Assembly (NCBI RefSeq): GCF_030295325.1
Contig: NZ_AP027059.1
Coordinates: 1,054,001-1,118,000 of the forward strand
DNA: 64,000 nucleotides
Origin: Haliovirga abyssi
GTDB taxonomy: Bacteria; Fusobacteriota; Fusobacteriia; Fusobacteriales; Haliovirgaceae
Reading direction: 5' to 3'
In this document: piece by piece, positions 1 to 10,042 of the stretch
Layout of the letters: every line of letters begins with the position of its first letter
How positions within the stretch are numbered: the first letter of the stretch is position 1
Notes under the pieces: generated by a model
Told to the model about the DNA's origin: nothing
Databases searched by the model: none
The model's input: only the letters and a program-made list of their open reading frames with translations
Program-made: the position numbers and the translations under genes

Positions 1-1449
1 GAAAATTATGTTATTTATGATATAGAAAAAAGAAAAAACAAAATTTTAGAAAGTATAAAAGATAAATGTTCTACTGTAGGAGAAAAAGTTTTAATTGATG
101 ATGAACTATTAAATGAAGTTACAAATTTAATAGAATATCCATATCCAATAATAGGAACATTTAATGCAGAATTTTTAGAAGTTCCACAAGAAGTTTTGAT
201 TATAACAATGCAAACTCATCAAAGATATTTTCCTGTATTGGATAATGAAGGGAAATTATTACCTAAGTTTGTATTAATTCGTAATGGAATAGAAAATTCT
301 GAGAATGTAAAAAAAGGTAATGAAAAAGTTTTAAGTGCAAGATTGTCTGATGCGAGATTTTTCTATTATGAAGACTTGAAAAAATCATTAGATGAAAATG
401 TAGAGAAATTAAAAACAGTTGTTTTTCAAAAAGATTTAGGAACAATTTATGATAAAATAGAAAGAACTGAAGAGATAGCAGAACAACTGATAAAAGCATT
501 AAATATTGATGATAAAAAAAGTGATATATTAAGAACTATTCATTTAGCAAAATCTGATTTAGTTACTAATATGATTTCTGAAAAAGAATATACAAAACTT
601 CAGGGATTTATGGGAATGAAATATGCAGAGAAAGCTGGAGAAAAAGATACAGTAGCGAAAGGTATATTTGAGCATTATTTACCAAGATATCAAGGAGATA
701 TTCTTCCTGAAACTACTGAAGGAATTATTGCATCTATTTCAGATAAGATTGATACAATAGTTGGGTGCTTTGGAGTAGGTCTTATACCAAGTGGATCACA
801 AGATCCTTATGCATTAAGAAGAGCAGCACTGGGGATTGTAAACATAATATTAAATAGCAATTTGAATATCTCTATTTTAGATATTATAAATACTTCTTTA
901 AATATATATGAAGAGAAAAATATATTAAAATCAGATAAAAAAGAGATTTTTGAAAATTTAAAAGGATTTTTTAAAAATAGAGTTATAAATGTACTAGTAG
1001 ATATGGGATATAGAAAGGATATTGTCACATCAGTTGTAGAAATTGATTTTGATAATATTTATGAAACAAAAGAAAAAATAGAAGTTTTAACGAAAGTTTC
1101 AAAAGAAGAGGATTTTGAAGATATAGTTCTTTTGATAAAAAGAGTTAAAAATATATTAAAAGATTTTAAAATTGTAGATATTTCAACTGAACTTTTTGAA
1201 AAAGAAGAAGAAAAGGAGTTATATGATTTCGCAATATCTTTAGAAGAGAGAAATAGAACAAATTTAATAGATAAAAATTATGAAAAATATTTTATGGATA
1301 TTCTTTCTGGGAAAAATATAATAAACAATTATTTTGATAATGTAATGGTTATGGATAAAAAAGAAGATATAAAAAACAATAGAATATCATTGTTAAAAAA
1401 ATTAGATGATTTGTTTAGTAAAGTTGCACAAATTAAAGATATAAATTAA
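1..1449 (+). CDS. glyS: Glycyl-tRNA synthetase beta subunit (5' end missing)
   Basis: Beta subunit of the bacterial two-subunit glycyl-tRNA synthetase, which with GlyQ charges tRNA-Gly in the cytoplasm. The frame is open from base 1, so the gene begins upstream; the TTG at 196 is internal. Family signatures include QTHQRYFPV near the beginning, DARFFYYEDL, the HLAKSDLVTNM region and GSQDPYALRRAALGI in the centre. About 482 residues are visible, roughly the C-terminal two thirds. A terminator follows directly, so this ends a transcription unit. The assignment is secure. Confidence 0.95.
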   Translation, partial: ENYVIYDIEKRKNKILESIKDKCSTVGEKVLIDDELLNEVTNLIEYPYPIIGTFNAEFLEVPQEVLIITMQTHQRYFPVLDNEGKLLPKFVLIRNGIENSENVKKGNEKVLSARLSDARFFYYEDLKKSLDENVEKLKTVVFQKDLGTIYDKIERTEEIAEQLIKALNIDDKKSDILRTIHLAKSDLVTNMISEKEYTKLQGFMGMKYAEKAGEKDTVAKGIFEHYLPRYQGDILPETTEGIIASISDKIDTIVGCFGVGLIPSGSQDPYALRRAALGIVNIILNSNLNISILDIINTSLNIYEEKNILKSDKKEIFENLKGFFKNRVINVLVDMGYRKDIVTSVVEIDFDNIYETKEKIEVLTKVSKEEDFEDIVLLIKRVKNILKDFKIVDISTELFEKEEEKELYDFAISLEERNRTNLIDKNYEKYFMDILSGKNIINNYFDNVMVMDKKEDIKNNRISLLKKLDDLFSKVAQIKDIN

Positions 1450-1453
1450 CTAT

Positions 1454-1501
1454 AAAAAGTAGAAACAGAGAAAGCTAAAGTTTTCTCTGTTTTTACTTTT
1501 T
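1454..1501 (+). terminator. Rho-independent terminator after glyS
   Basis: A long stem (1454-1473 with 1481-1501, one G-T pair) closes a short loop and its 3' arm is T-rich. It starts four bases after the glyS stop codon. Confidence 0.85.
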
Positions 1502-1557
1502 GTATAAAGATATAAACTTATTATATATAGGCTATAATTAGAAAAGCCCTGATATAC

Positions 1558-1586
1558 TTGTAAAAAACAAGAAATTTTGATATAAT
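1558..1586 (+). promoter_or_regulatory. Sigma-70 type promoter for pcrA
   Basis: TTGTAA (1558-1563) and a perfect TATAAT (1581-1586) are separated by 17 bp. The ATG lies 31 bp downstream behind an AGAGGTG ribosome binding site. Confidence 0.75.
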
Positions 1587-1617
1587 ATAAGTATCAAAAT
1601 GAAGAGGTGTTTATATA

Positions 1618-3783
1618 ATGAGTATATTGGATGGATTGAATGAAGAGCAACGAATGGCAGCAGAAACATTAGATGGACCTGTTTTGATTTTAGCAGGAGC
1701 AGGAAGTGGAAAAACTAGGACAATAACATATAGAGTTGCACATATGATAAAAGAAAAAAATATATCTCCATATGATATTCTAGCGGTAACATTTACTAAT
1801 AAAGCAGCAAAAGAGATGCGAGAAAGGGTAGAATCTTTAGTTGGAGAAGATTCTGGAAAAATTCAAATTTCGACATTTCATGCTTTTGGTGTGAAATTAC
1901 TTAGAATTTATGGAAAACACGTTGGATATGATAGCAATTTTAATATTTATGATTCTGATGATCAAAAGAGAGTTATAAAAAGTATATTAAAGAAATTAAA
2001 TATGGATAACGATGGATTGAAACCATCAGCAATATTATCTAAAATATCAAAATTAAAAGAAGAAGGGATATTCCCTTTAGAATATGAAAAAATGGCAATT
2101 GATTATTATAGTAAAAAAATATTATCAATTTATATAGAATATCAAAAAGCATTAAAAGAAAATAACGCATTTGATTTTTCTGATATCTTGGTATACACAA
2201 ATGAGTTATTAAATAACAAAGAAATATTAGAAAAATTGCAAAATAGATACAAATATATTATGGTAGATGAATATCAAGATACAAATAAAACACAATATAA
2301 TATTATAACAAAAATTGCTGCTAAAAATAAAAATTTATGCGTAGTTGGAGATGAAGATCAAAGCATTTATGGATTTAGAGGAGCAGACATAAGAAATATA
2401 TTAAATTTTGAAAAGGATTATAAAGACGCAACAGTTATTAAGTTAGAAAAAAATTATAGATCTACAAATATAATATTAAGTACTGCAAATGCTTTAATAA
2501 AAAATAATGAAACTTCAAGAGGAAAAAACCTTTGGACAGATAGAGAAGGCGGAGAATTAATTTCTGTATATGAAGCAGAAACTGCAGGAGAAGAAGCATA
2601 TCATGTATCTAATGAAATAAAAAAAATAGTTGATGTGGTAGGTGGATATAAAAATATTGCAATATTATATAGAACAAATGCTCAATCAAGACTATTTGAA
2701 GAATCATTTATAAAAGCTAAAATACCATATAAAATTTTTGGTGGAGTTCAATTTTATCAAAGAAAAGAGATAAAAGATATAATATCTTATTTGAATGTGG
2801 TAAATAATACAGCTGACAATTTTAGTATTAGAAGAATTATAAATGTTCCTTCAAGAGGTATTGGAGAAAAAACAATTAAAAGATTGGAAGAATATAGAGA
2901 AGATATGAATGTACCTCTATTTTATGCAATAAAAAATGTGGATAATATTTCAACAATAACTCCAAAAGCAAGAATTGCATTAAAAAAACTTTATTCTATA
3001 TTCGAAGATTTAATAAATTTATCTAAAGAAGAGACAGTTACTGATTTAATAGATACTTTATTAGAAAGAACAAAAATTTTAGATACTTTTAAATTAAATA
3101 ATGAAGATGAAAGAGTTAAAAATATATATGAATTAAGAAATGGTATTCAAGAATTAGAAAAAGAAAATGGATATATTGGATTAGGAGATTATCTTGAAAA
3201 TATAGCGTTGTCTGCAAATACAGATAATATGGATGAAAGTGATGACTATGTCAAATTAATGACTGTACACAATTCAAAAGGGTTAGAGTTCCCTGTTATC
3301 TTTATGGTTGGGGCAGAGGAAGAACTATTTCCATCTTTAAGAGAAAATACAGAAGAAGAGCTAGAAGAGGAAAGAAGGCTTTGTTATGTGGCAGTAACTA
3401 GAGCAAAAGATAGATTATATATAACTTACTCTAGGACAAGAGCCACTTTTGGAAATTCAAGCTTTATGAGAGTTCCATCTAGATTTATAGGAGAAATGCC
3501 AGAGAAAAATCTAAATAATGAAAAAGTATATATGAATTCTAATGGATATAAAAATGATAGTACAAAAGTTGCTTCTGAATTAAATGCTAAGATAGAAAAG
3601 AATAAGAAAAAGAAGAAAAAATTTAAAGGTGATTATGCTGTTGGAGATTACGTTATTCATAAAAAATTTGGAGAAGGAAAAGTAAAAGGAATAGATATAA
3701 ATAGAGTTGATATATATTTTCCAGGACATGGAGATAAGAAATTTCCAACAAAAATAGCTTCCAAATTTTTATCAAAATCTTAG
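1618..3783 (+). CDS. pcrA: ATP-dependent DNA helicase PcrA/UvrD
   Basis: Superfamily 1A 3'-5' DNA helicase acting in nucleotide excision repair and removal of recombination proteins. Seen in sequence: Q-motif (residues 7-14), Walker A AGAGSGKT (26-33), DEYQDT (about 216-221), GDEDQSIYGFRGAD (about 244-257), motif IV LEKNYRST, motif V MTVHNSKGLEFP and motif VI VAVTRAKDRL. A Lys-rich linker leads to a Tudor-like C-terminal domain (about 675-715), as in PcrA of low-GC bacteria. The 721-residue length is typical. It has its own promoter and the next gene starts 8 bp after the stop. Confidence 0.95.
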   Translation: MSILDGLNEEQRMAAETLDGPVLILAGAGSGKTRTITYRVAHMIKEKNISPYDILAVTFTNKAAKEMRERVESLVGEDSGKIQISTFHAFGVKLLRIYGKHVGYDSNFNIYDSDDQKRVIKSILKKLNMDNDGLKPSAILSKISKLKEEGIFPLEYEKMAIDYYSKKILSIYIEYQKALKENNAFDFSDILVYTNELLNNKEILEKLQNRYKYIMVDEYQDTNKTQYNIITKIAAKNKNLCVVGDEDQSIYGFRGADIRNILNFEKDYKDATVIKLEKNYRSTNIILSTANALIKNNETSRGKNLWTDREGGELISVYEAETAGEEAYHVSNEIKKIVDVVGGYKNIAILYRTNAQSRLFEESFIKAKIPYKIFGGVQFYQRKEIKDIISYLNVVNNTADNFSIRRIINVPSRGIGEKTIKRLEEYREDMNVPLFYAIKNVDNISTITPKARIALKKLYSIFEDLINLSKEETVTDLIDTLLERTKILDTFKLNNEDERVKNIYELRNGIQELEKENGYIGLGDYLENIALSANTDNMDESDDYVKLMTVHNSKGLEFPVIFMVGAEEELFPSLRENTEEELEEERRLCYVAVTRAKDRLYITYSRTRATFGNSSFMRVPSRFIGEMPEKNLNNEKVYMNSNGYKNDSTKVASELNAKIEKNKKKKKKFKGDYAVGDYVIHKKFGEGKVKGIDINRVDIYFPGHGDKKFPTKIASKFLSKS

Positions 3784-3791
3784 GAGGTAAT

Positions 3792-4643
3792 ATGGGGAAT
3801 AAAAGAAAAACTATAATGAAAGAAGTTAAATATGAAGGGATAGGTCTTCATAAAGGGCAAAATATAAAATTAAGACTTTTGCCAGCAGAATCTAAATCTG
3901 GAATTATTTTCAGAAGAGTTGATGTAGAAAAAGATAATGAAATTGAATTAAAATTAGAAAATGTATTTAATCCCACAAGAGGAACAAATATTATAAATAA
4001 AAAAGGAGTGGCTGTATATACAATTGAGCATTTTTTATCAGCATTATATGTCTATGGAATAACAGATATTTTTGTGGAAATAGATGGGAATGAAATGCCA
4101 ATAGGAGATGGAAGTGCATTTCCTTTTATAGAGCTAGTAGATATTGCTGGAATAAAGGAATATAATGAAGATGCGGAAGTGATAGAAATATTAGAACCGG
4201 TATATATTGCAGAAGAAGATAAATATATAGTAGGATTGCCACATGGAGATTATAAAATAACTTATGCAGTAAATTATAATCATAGTTATCTGAAATCTCA
4301 ATTAGTTGAATTTGAGATAAATAAAGAAACTTTTAAAAATGATATTGCAAGAGCCAGAACTTTTGGATTTGATTATGAACTTGAGTATTTGAAATCAAAT
4401 AATTTAGCATTAGGTGGGACTTTAGAAAATGCAATAGTTGTAACTAATGATGGAGTCTTAAATCCAGAAGGGTTAAGATTTGAAGATGAATTTGTTAGAC
4501 ATAAAGTCTTAGATTTAGTAGGAGATTTAAAAATATTAAATAAAACAATAAAAGGACATATAATAGCAATAAAAGCAGGACATGCTTTAGATATGAAATT
4601 TGCTAAAAAACTTTCAAATATAATAGGAGGAGATACAAAATGA
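3792..4643 (+). CDS. lpxC: UDP-3-O-acyl-N-acetylglucosamine deacetylase
   Basis: Zinc amidase for the first committed step of lipid A synthesis. Characteristic features are the EHFLSAL segment (zinc His), RARTFGF, the HKVLDLVGDL segment, and GHIIAIKAGHALD near the C-terminus. It has 283 residues and is not fused to FabZ. An AGGAGG site sits just before the ATG. Its last four bases overlap the fabZ start (ATGA), implying coupled translation. This starts the envelope block fabZ-lpxA-lpxI-lpxB. Confidence 0.95.
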   Translation: MGNKRKTIMKEVKYEGIGLHKGQNIKLRLLPAESKSGIIFRRVDVEKDNEIELKLENVFNPTRGTNIINKKGVAVYTIEHFLSALYVYGITDIFVEIDGNEMPIGDGSAFPFIELVDIAGIKEYNEDAEVIEILEPVYIAEEDKYIVGLPHGDYKITYAVNYNHSYLKSQLVEFEINKETFKNDIARARTFGFDYELEYLKSNNLALGGTLENAIVVTNDGVLNPEGLRFEDEFVRHKVLDLVGDLKILNKTIKGHIIAIKAGHALDMKFAKKLSNIIGGDTK

Positions 4644-5062
4644 TGGATGTTATGGAAATAATGGAGGTTTTGCCTCACAGATACCCTTTTTTATTAGTAG
4701 ATAGGGTATTGGAAGTAGTACCAAATGAAAAAATTATTGCAATAAAAAATGTTACTATTAACGAAGGGTTTTTCCAAGGACATTTTCCTGGTCATCCAAT
4801 AATGCCTGGAGTGTTAATAGTAGAAGCAATGGCTCAAGCAACAGGAGCTTTAATGATGGAAAAAGGTTCAGATAAAGTTCCTTATTTTATGGCTATTGAA
4901 AATGCAAAATTTAGAGCACCAGTAAGACCGGGGGATCAATTAAGATTTGAATGCTCTATAATAAAGGTGAAAGGAAAAATATTGAAAGCAAAAGGAATAG
5001 CTACAGTTGATGGGAAAAAAGCAGCGGAAGCAACTTTAATGTTTTCAATAATGGATAAGTAG
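4640..5062 (+). CDS. fabZ: 3-hydroxyacyl-ACP dehydratase FabZ
   Basis: Hot-dog fold dehydratase of fatty acid elongation; converts beta-hydroxyacyl-ACP to trans-2-enoyl-ACP. Visible signatures: HRYPFLLVDRV near the N-terminus and GHFPGHPIMPGVL followed by EAMAQ, which carry the catalytic His and Glu. The 140-residue length is typical. Between lpxC and lpxA it can balance hydroxyacyl-ACP use between lipid A and phospholipids, a known arrangement in Gram-negatives. Confidence 0.95.
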   Translation: MMDVMEIMEVLPHRYPFLLVDRVLEVVPNEKIIAIKNVTINEGFFQGHFPGHPIMPGVLIVEAMAQATGALMMEKGSDKVPYFMAIENAKFRAPVRPGDQLRFECSIIKVKGKILKAKGIATVDGKKAAEATLMFSIMDK

Positions 5063-5071
5063 GTGATATAA

Positions 5072-5845
5072 ATGAGAATACATCCAACGGCAATAATTGC
5101 CAAGAATGCTAAAATAGATGAAAGCGTAAGTGTAGGAGCATATAGTGTTATTGGTGATAGCGTTGTAATAAAAAAAGGAACTAAAATTTCAGAACATGTT
5201 GTTATCTCAGGAGATACTTTAATTGGAGAAAATAATGAAATTTTTCCTTTTGCCTCAATTGGGCAAGCTCCACAAGATTTAAAATATGATGGAGAAAATA
5301 CTAAATTAATTATAGGAAATAATAATAAAATAAGAGAATTTGTAACTATTAACAAAGGAACTATTGCATCAGGAAAAACAGTTATTGGAGATAATAATCT
5401 GTTTATGGCATATGTTCATATTGCTCATGACTGTATTGTTGGAAATAATTGTATTTTTGCAAATGCTGCTACGTTAGGCGGCCATGCTGAAATTGATGAT
5501 TATGTGGTTATAGGTGGTCTAAGTGGAGTTCATCAATTTGTAAAAATAGGTGCAAATGTTATGATCGGAGCTACTTCAGCAATAGTAAAAGATGTTTTAC
5601 CATATGTAACAATAAAAGGTAGTGAAAATCCAAAAATTAGAGGTTTAAATTTAATTGGATTGAAAAGAAGAGGAATTAGTAATGAAGATATAAAGAGTAT
5701 AAAAGAAGCTTATAAAATGATTTATATGGGTAAAAAAACTTTGAAAGATTTATTAGTTGAATTAGAAGAAAAATATGAAGGAAATGAATATATAAAATAT
5801 CTAATAAATTTTGCGAGAAAATCAGAAAGGGGAATTTATAGATAA
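5072..5845 (+). CDS. lpxA: UDP-N-acetylglucosamine O-acyltransferase
   Basis: First enzyme of lipid A synthesis; transfers a 3-hydroxyacyl chain from ACP to UDP-GlcNAc. The protein has left-handed beta-helix hexapeptide repeats from residue 3 onward and the MAYVHIAHDC segment with the catalytic His. A C-terminal helical domain ends at residue 257, the usual length. It shares one base with the next start (TAATG), so translation is coupled to lpxI. Confidence 0.95.
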   Translation: MRIHPTAIIAKNAKIDESVSVGAYSVIGDSVVIKKGTKISEHVVISGDTLIGENNEIFPFASIGQAPQDLKYDGENTKLIIGNNNKIREFVTINKGTIASGKTVIGDNNLFMAYVHIAHDCIVGNNCIFANAATLGGHAEIDDYVVIGGLSGVHQFVKIGANVMIGATSAIVKDVLPYVTIKGSENPKIRGLNLIGLKRRGISNEDIKSIKEAYKMIYMGKKTLKDLLVELEEKYEGNEYIKYLINFARKSERGIYR

Positions 5846-6651
5846 TGGAAAAAATAGGAATTTTAGTAGGAAATGGAAATCTACCATATTTTTTTTATAA
5901 AGCTGCAATTAAATCTGGATATGATGTGTATCCAATTGGATTATTTGATAGTGTAAGTTCTAAATTAAAAAAAGCCCCTAATTATATTCAAATTAATATA
6001 GGAGAATTAGGGAAATTATTAAGTTATCTGTTATTAAATAAAGTAGATAAATTGATAATGCTTGGTAAAGTTGAAAAAAGTATAATTTATCAAGATTTAA
6101 AATTAGATGAAATGTTTCAAAATTTAATTTCAAAATTACCTGACAGAAAAGATGAAACACTTGTATTTGGAATTATGGCTATATTAAAAGAAAATGGTAT
6201 TGATATTTTGCCACAAAATTTTTTATTAAATCATTTTGTAGCAGAAGAAAAACAATATACAACTTTAGGTATAGAAAATGAAGATGATAAAAAAAGCATT
6301 GAAATAGGAATAGAAGCTGCTAAAACATTGGGGAAACTTGATGTAGGGCAAACAGTTGTTGTGAATAAAAAAGCTGTAGTAGCTCTTGAAGCAATAGAAG
6401 GAACTGATGAGACAATAAAAAGAGCTGGAGTCTTCTCTGGAAATAATTGTATAATAGTAAAAACTTCTAGACCACAACAAGATATGAGGGTAGATGTTCC
6501 TGCAATTGGTCTTAATACTCTTGAAGAAGCTATAAAAATAAAAGCAAAAGGTATTGTGATAGAAGCTGGGAAAGTGTTAATTTTAGATAAAGAGAAATTA
6601 ATAAAAAAGGCTAATGAAAATAATATGTTTATAGTAGGAGTTGTTATTTAA
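5845..6651 (+). CDS. lpxI: UDP-2,3-diacylglucosamine pyrophosphatase LpxI
   Basis: DUF1009/LpxI family hydrolase that makes lipid X from UDP-2,3-diacylglucosamine. It replaces LpxH in many bacteria and has a different fold. The opening residues (IGILVGNGNLPYFFYKAA), the GKVEKS segment and the C-terminal RPQQDMRVDVPAIGL stretch are family hallmarks. At 268 residues it has the expected size. It overlaps lpxB by one base in a tightly coupled operon. No lpxH or lpxD is in the window. Confidence 0.92.
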   Translation: MEKIGILVGNGNLPYFFYKAAIKSGYDVYPIGLFDSVSSKLKKAPNYIQINIGELGKLLSYLLLNKVDKLIMLGKVEKSIIYQDLKLDEMFQNLISKLPDRKDETLVFGIMAILKENGIDILPQNFLLNHFVAEEKQYTTLGIENEDDKKSIEIGIEAAKTLGKLDVGQTVVVNKKAVVALEAIEGTDETIKRAGVFSGNNCIIVKTSRPQQDMRVDVPAIGLNTLEEAIKIKAKGIVIEAGKVLILDKEKLIKKANENNMFIVGVVI

Positions 6652-7733
6652 TGAATTTTTTTGTATCAGCAGGAGAAATTTCTGGAGATATTCATTTATC
6701 ATATTTGGTAGAAGAGATAAAAAAAATTAATTTAAATACTAAATTTTATGGAATGTGTGGAAAATATTCTGAAAAAGTTGGAGTAAATATTGTCGAGAAT
6801 ATCGACAATATTTCTATTATGGGGTTTGTAGATGTAATTTTTAAATATAAAGAGTTAAAAAAAAGATTAAATAGATTTATAAATTTTATTGATGAAAATA
6901 ATATTAAAAATATTATTTTAGTTGATTATGGTGGATTTAATTTAGCTCTCCTAAAGAAACTAAAAGAAAGAGAAAAATCAACAAAAAAAAAGTATAAAGT
7001 TTTTTATTATATTCCTCCTAAACTATGGGTTTGGGGAGAAAAAAGAATAAAAAAACTTAATTTAGCTGATTTTATATTATCTATTTTACCTTGGGAAGAG
7101 GAGTTTTATAAAAAACATAATAGAGAAATAGTATATTATGGGAATCCATTAGTAGATAAATTTAAATTTAATTATAATAAAAATGCTGATAAAATATTAT
7201 TGTTACCAGGAAGTAGAAAGCAAGAAATTGTTTCTTTACTTCCTGAAATGCTAAAAATAGTAAAAATAAATAGTGAAAAAAAATTCATATTAAAATTGGC
7301 CAATAAAGAAAGTTTAGATTGGATAGAAATACCAAAATATGATAATTTAGAAATAGTTATAGATGTAACTTTAATGGATGTTAGCAGAGATATAAAATTT
7401 GCAATTGCTGCATCTGGAACAGTTACTTTAGAACTAGCTTTGATAGGGATTCCAACTATAGTTGGTTATAAAATATCTATTTTAAATGAAATTATAGCAA
7501 AACTATTAATAGATTATAAATATGTTTCATTGCCAAATATAACTTTAGATAAAGAAATTTTTCCAGAACTATTACAAAATAAATTTAATGTTAAAAATAT
7601 AGAAAAAAGTATAGAATATATAGAAAATAATATAGAAAATATATTGGATGATTTAAAAAGTGTAAGAGAAAAATTAGGTAAAAGAGATATAGTAAAAAAA
7701 TATGCTAAATTTATAATTGGAAAAATTGATTAG
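6651..7733 (+). CDS. lpxB: Lipid-A-disaccharide synthase
   Basis: GT19 glycosyltransferase that condenses lipid X with UDP-2,3-diacylglucosamine to the tetra-acyl disaccharide at the inner membrane face. Hallmarks are the N-terminal SAGEISGDIH, the PKLWVWGEKR segment, LLPGSRKQEI and the ASGTVTLELAL motif in the C-terminal donor-binding half. Its 360 residues fit the family. It ends the lipid A operon. A 12-bp inverted repeat with a 5-base loop (6785-6813) lies inside the coding sequence. Confidence 0.95.
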   Translation: MNFFVSAGEISGDIHLSYLVEEIKKINLNTKFYGMCGKYSEKVGVNIVENIDNISIMGFVDVIFKYKELKKRLNRFINFIDENNIKNIILVDYGGFNLALLKKLKEREKSTKKKYKVFYYIPPKLWVWGEKRIKKLNLADFILSILPWEEEFYKKHNREIVYYGNPLVDKFKFNYNKNADKILLLPGSRKQEIVSLLPEMLKIVKINSEKKFILKLANKESLDWIEIPKYDNLEIVIDVTLMDVSRDIKFAIAASGTVTLELALIGIPTIVGYKISILNEIIAKLLIDYKYVSLPNITLDKEIFPELLQNKFNVKNIEKSIEYIENNIENILDDLKSVREKLGKRDIVKKYAKFIIGKID

Positions 7734-7771
7734 AATATGATTCTTATTTAGGAATGGATTAAAAATAATAA

Positions 7772-7807
7772 AATATAAGAAACTTATTTTTTAAACGTTC
7801 TTTAGGA
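7772..7807. repeat. 36-nt dispersed element, copy A
   Basis: This 36-nt sequence is identical to 49384-49419. It has an AAGAA...TTCTT framework around a T-rich core and ends in CTTTAGGA. Copies with a few changes occur at 40768-40799 (inverted) and 37682-37712. A weaker relative lies at about 7852-7898, just before the fumarase start. Confidence 0.7.
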
Positions 7808-7829
7808 ATGATTGATTTTCTTTTTGTTG

Positions 7830-7857
7830 TTGTATGGCATTATTAACACATTATAAG
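7830..7857 (+). promoter_or_regulatory. Possible promoter of the fumarase operon
   Basis: TTGTAT (7830-7835) is 16 bp from TATAAG (7852-7857), about 43 bp before the ATG. The match is moderate. Confidence 0.35.
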
Positions 7858-7899
7858 ATATGAGAAATTTATTTTTAAATATTTCTAAAAGGAGATAAT

Positions 7900-8739
7900 A
7901 TGAGAATAATTGAAACATCAAAAATAGTAGAAGAAGTTGAAAAATTATGTATAAATTCTAACTATTATTTAGGAGAGGATATAATTTTTAAATATAAAGA
8001 AGGAATAACAAAAGAAGAATCAGAAACTGGAAAAGAAATTTTCGAACAACTTTATGAAAATGCAAAGATAGCTAAAGATTTTAAAAAACCAATTTGTCAA
8101 GATACAGGAATGGCTGTAGTATTTGTTGAATTAGGCGAAGAAGTACATATTAATGGAAATTTAGAAACAGCTATAAATGAAGGTGTCGCAAAAGGATATA
8201 AAAAAGGATATTTGAGGAAATCGATTGTAAAAGACCCTCTTTTTAGAGAAAATACAAATGATAATACACCTGCAGTTATTCATATATCAATTGTAAAAGG
8301 TGATAAATTAAAAATAGTTGTAGCTCCTAAAGGTTTTGGAAGCGAAAATATGAGTCAAATAAAAATGTTTCCACCAGCAGCTGGAGTAGAAGGAATAAAA
8401 GAATTTGTATTAAAAGTAGTAGAAGAAGCTGGACCTAATCCATGCCCGCCAATTATAGTAGGAGTTGGAATTGGTGGAAATTTTGAACATAGTGCTTTGT
8501 TGGCTAAAAAAGCACTGTTAAGAAATATTGGGGACAGAAATAAGAATAGTTATTATTCAGAATTAGAAATTGAGTTATTAGAAAAAATTAACAGATTAGG
8601 AATTGGACCTCAAGGTTTTGGAGGGAAAATAACAGCATTAGACCTATTTATAGAAACATATCCTACGCATATCGCAGGAATGCCTGTGGCAGTTAATATT
8701 GGATGTCATGTAAATAGACATAAGGAAGTGTTAATATGA
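7900..8739 (+). CDS. Class I fumarate hydratase, alpha subunit
   Basis: Large subunit of the oxygen-sensitive [4Fe-4S] fumarase (or the related L-tartrate dehydratase), interconverting fumarate and malate. Three conserved cysteines suited to ligate the cluster are visible: Cys66 in PICQDTG, Cys182 in NPCPP and Cys269 near the C-terminus. GIGGNFEHSALLAKKALLR is also typical. The 279-residue length matches the split form in anaerobes. A GGAG site lies before the ATG and the 3' end overlaps the beta subunit by 4 bp. Tartrate specificity cannot be excluded. Confidence 0.9.
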   Translation: MRIIETSKIVEEVEKLCINSNYYLGEDIIFKYKEGITKEESETGKEIFEQLYENAKIAKDFKKPICQDTGMAVVFVELGEEVHINGNLETAINEGVAKGYKKGYLRKSIVKDPLFRENTNDNTPAVIHISIVKGDKLKIVVAPKGFGSENMSQIKMFPPAAGVEGIKEFVLKVVEEAGPNPCPPIIVGVGIGGNFEHSALLAKKALLRNIGDRNKNSYYSELEIELLEKINRLGIGPQGFGGKITALDLFIETYPTHIAGMPVAVNIGCHVNRHKEVLI

Positions 8740-9308
8740 ATGAAAAATCAGTAAAAAAAACGGTTAAATTAACTACACCATTAAAAAATGAAGATTTGGT
8801 AAATTTAAAAATTGGAGATAAAATTTTATTAACTGGAATTATTTATACTGGAAGAGATGCAGCACATCAAAAATTTATAGATACATTAAATAGAGGAGAA
8901 AAATTACCATTTGAAATAGAGGGCTCCGTGATATACTATGTAGGACCTGCGCCAGCAAAACCAGGTGAAGTAATAGGTTCTGCTGGACCAACTACAAGCT
9001 ATAGAATGGATAAATTTGCACCTGAATTAATAAAATTAGGATTAAAAGGAATGATTGGAAAAGGAAAAAGAAGTAAAGAGGTCATTGAAGCTTGTAAAAA
9101 ATATAAATCTGTTTATTTTGGAGCAACTGGTGGAGCAGCAGCATTAATTGCATCAAGAATAAAAAGCAGTAAAATTATTGCATATGAAGATCTAGGCCCT
9201 GAAGCAGTTAGAGAAATGTATGTGGAAGATTTTCCAATGATAGTAGTAAATAATACATCTGGGGAAGACTTATATGAGGAGGGAAAAAGGAAATGGAAGG
9301 AATTATGA
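8736..9308 (+). CDS. Class I fumarate hydratase, beta subunit
   Basis: Small subunit partnering the preceding alpha subunit. Characteristic segments are [10 protein letters not shown], the [21 protein letters not shown] stretch (substrate-binding swivelling domain), GMIGKGKR, and [12 protein letters not shown]. The length of 190 residues is typical. It starts inside the end of the alpha gene (ATGA overlap), and its last 16 bases overlap the RNase PH gene, so the operon is compact. Confidence 0.9.
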   Translation: MNEKSVKKTVKLTTPLKNEDLVNLKIGDKILLTGIIYTGRDAAHQKFIDTLNRGEKLPFEIEGSVIYYVGPAPAKPGEVIGSAGPTTSYRMDKFAPELIKLGLKGMIGKGKRSKEVIEACKKYKSVYFGATGGAAALIASRIKSSKIIAYEDLGPEAVREMYVEDFPMIVVNNTSGEDLYEEGKRKWKEL

Positions 9309-10042
9309 TAGAAAGAGATGACAAAAGAGCATTAAATGAATTGAGGAATATAAAAATAACAACAAATTATATAAAATATCCAGAAGGTTCTGTTTTGATT
9401 GAATGTGGAGATACAAAGGTTATATGTAATGCAACAGTAAATGATAAGGTGCCACCATTTTTAAGAGGAAAAGGGAAAGGATGGATTACAGCAGAATATT
9501 CTATGCTTCCTAGAGCGACTGGAACAAGAAATATGAGAGAATCTGCAAAAGGTAAACTTAGTGGAAGAACTATGGAAATACAAAGATTAATAGGAAGAGC
9601 TTTGAGAACAGGAATTGATTTGGATAAATTGGGCGAAAAAACGATTATAGTTGATTGTGATGTTATTCAAGCCGATGGGGGAACAAGAACCGCTTCTATA
9701 ACTGGAGGGTATATTGCACTTGCACTTGCAATAGATAATCTTATGAAAAAAAATAGATTAAAAGAAAATCCTTTACTTGGAAATGTAGCAGCAATAAGTG
9801 TTGGAATAGTTAAAGGAGAACCTATGTTAGACCTTAAATATTCAGAAGATTCAGTTGCTGAGGTAGATATGAATGTGATTATGAATTCAAAAAATGAATT
9901 TGTAGAAGTGCAAGGAACTGGAGAAGAAGCAACTTTTGATAGAACTGAATTGAATAAAATGTTGGATTTGGCAGAAAAAGGGATTAAAGAATTAATAGAT
10001 ATACAAAATCAAGCTATTGGTGAGGGGATAAATGAAATATAA
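9293..10042 (+). CDS. rph: Ribonuclease PH
   Basis: Phosphorolytic 3'-5' exoribonuclease that trims tRNA 3' ends. Matching segments: the [14 protein letters not shown] beginning, [48 protein letters not shown], the [18 protein letters not shown] active-site region and [12 protein letters not shown]. The ATG at 9293 has GGAGGG about 9 bases upstream; an in-frame ATG at 9305 is less well placed. The start overlaps the fumarase beta gene and the end overlaps rdgB by 11 bp. Confidence 0.94.
   Translation: MEGIMIERDDKRALNELRNIKITTNYIKYPEGSVLIECGDTKVICNATVNDKVPPFLRGKGKGWITAEYSMLPRATGTRNMRESAKGKLSGRTMEIQRLIGRALRTGIDLDKLGEKTIIVDCDVIQADGGTRTASITGGYIALALAIDNLMKKNRLKENPLLGNVAAISVGIVKGEPMLDLKYSEDSVAEVDMNVIMNSKNEFVEVQGTGEEATFDRTELNKMLDLAEKGIKELIDIQNQAIGEGINEI

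Noticed and set aside
6785-6813. 12-bp inverted repeat inside lpxB as a regulatory site
   Set aside because: It encodes a repetitive NIVENIDNI stretch in an AT-rich gene and has no supporting context.
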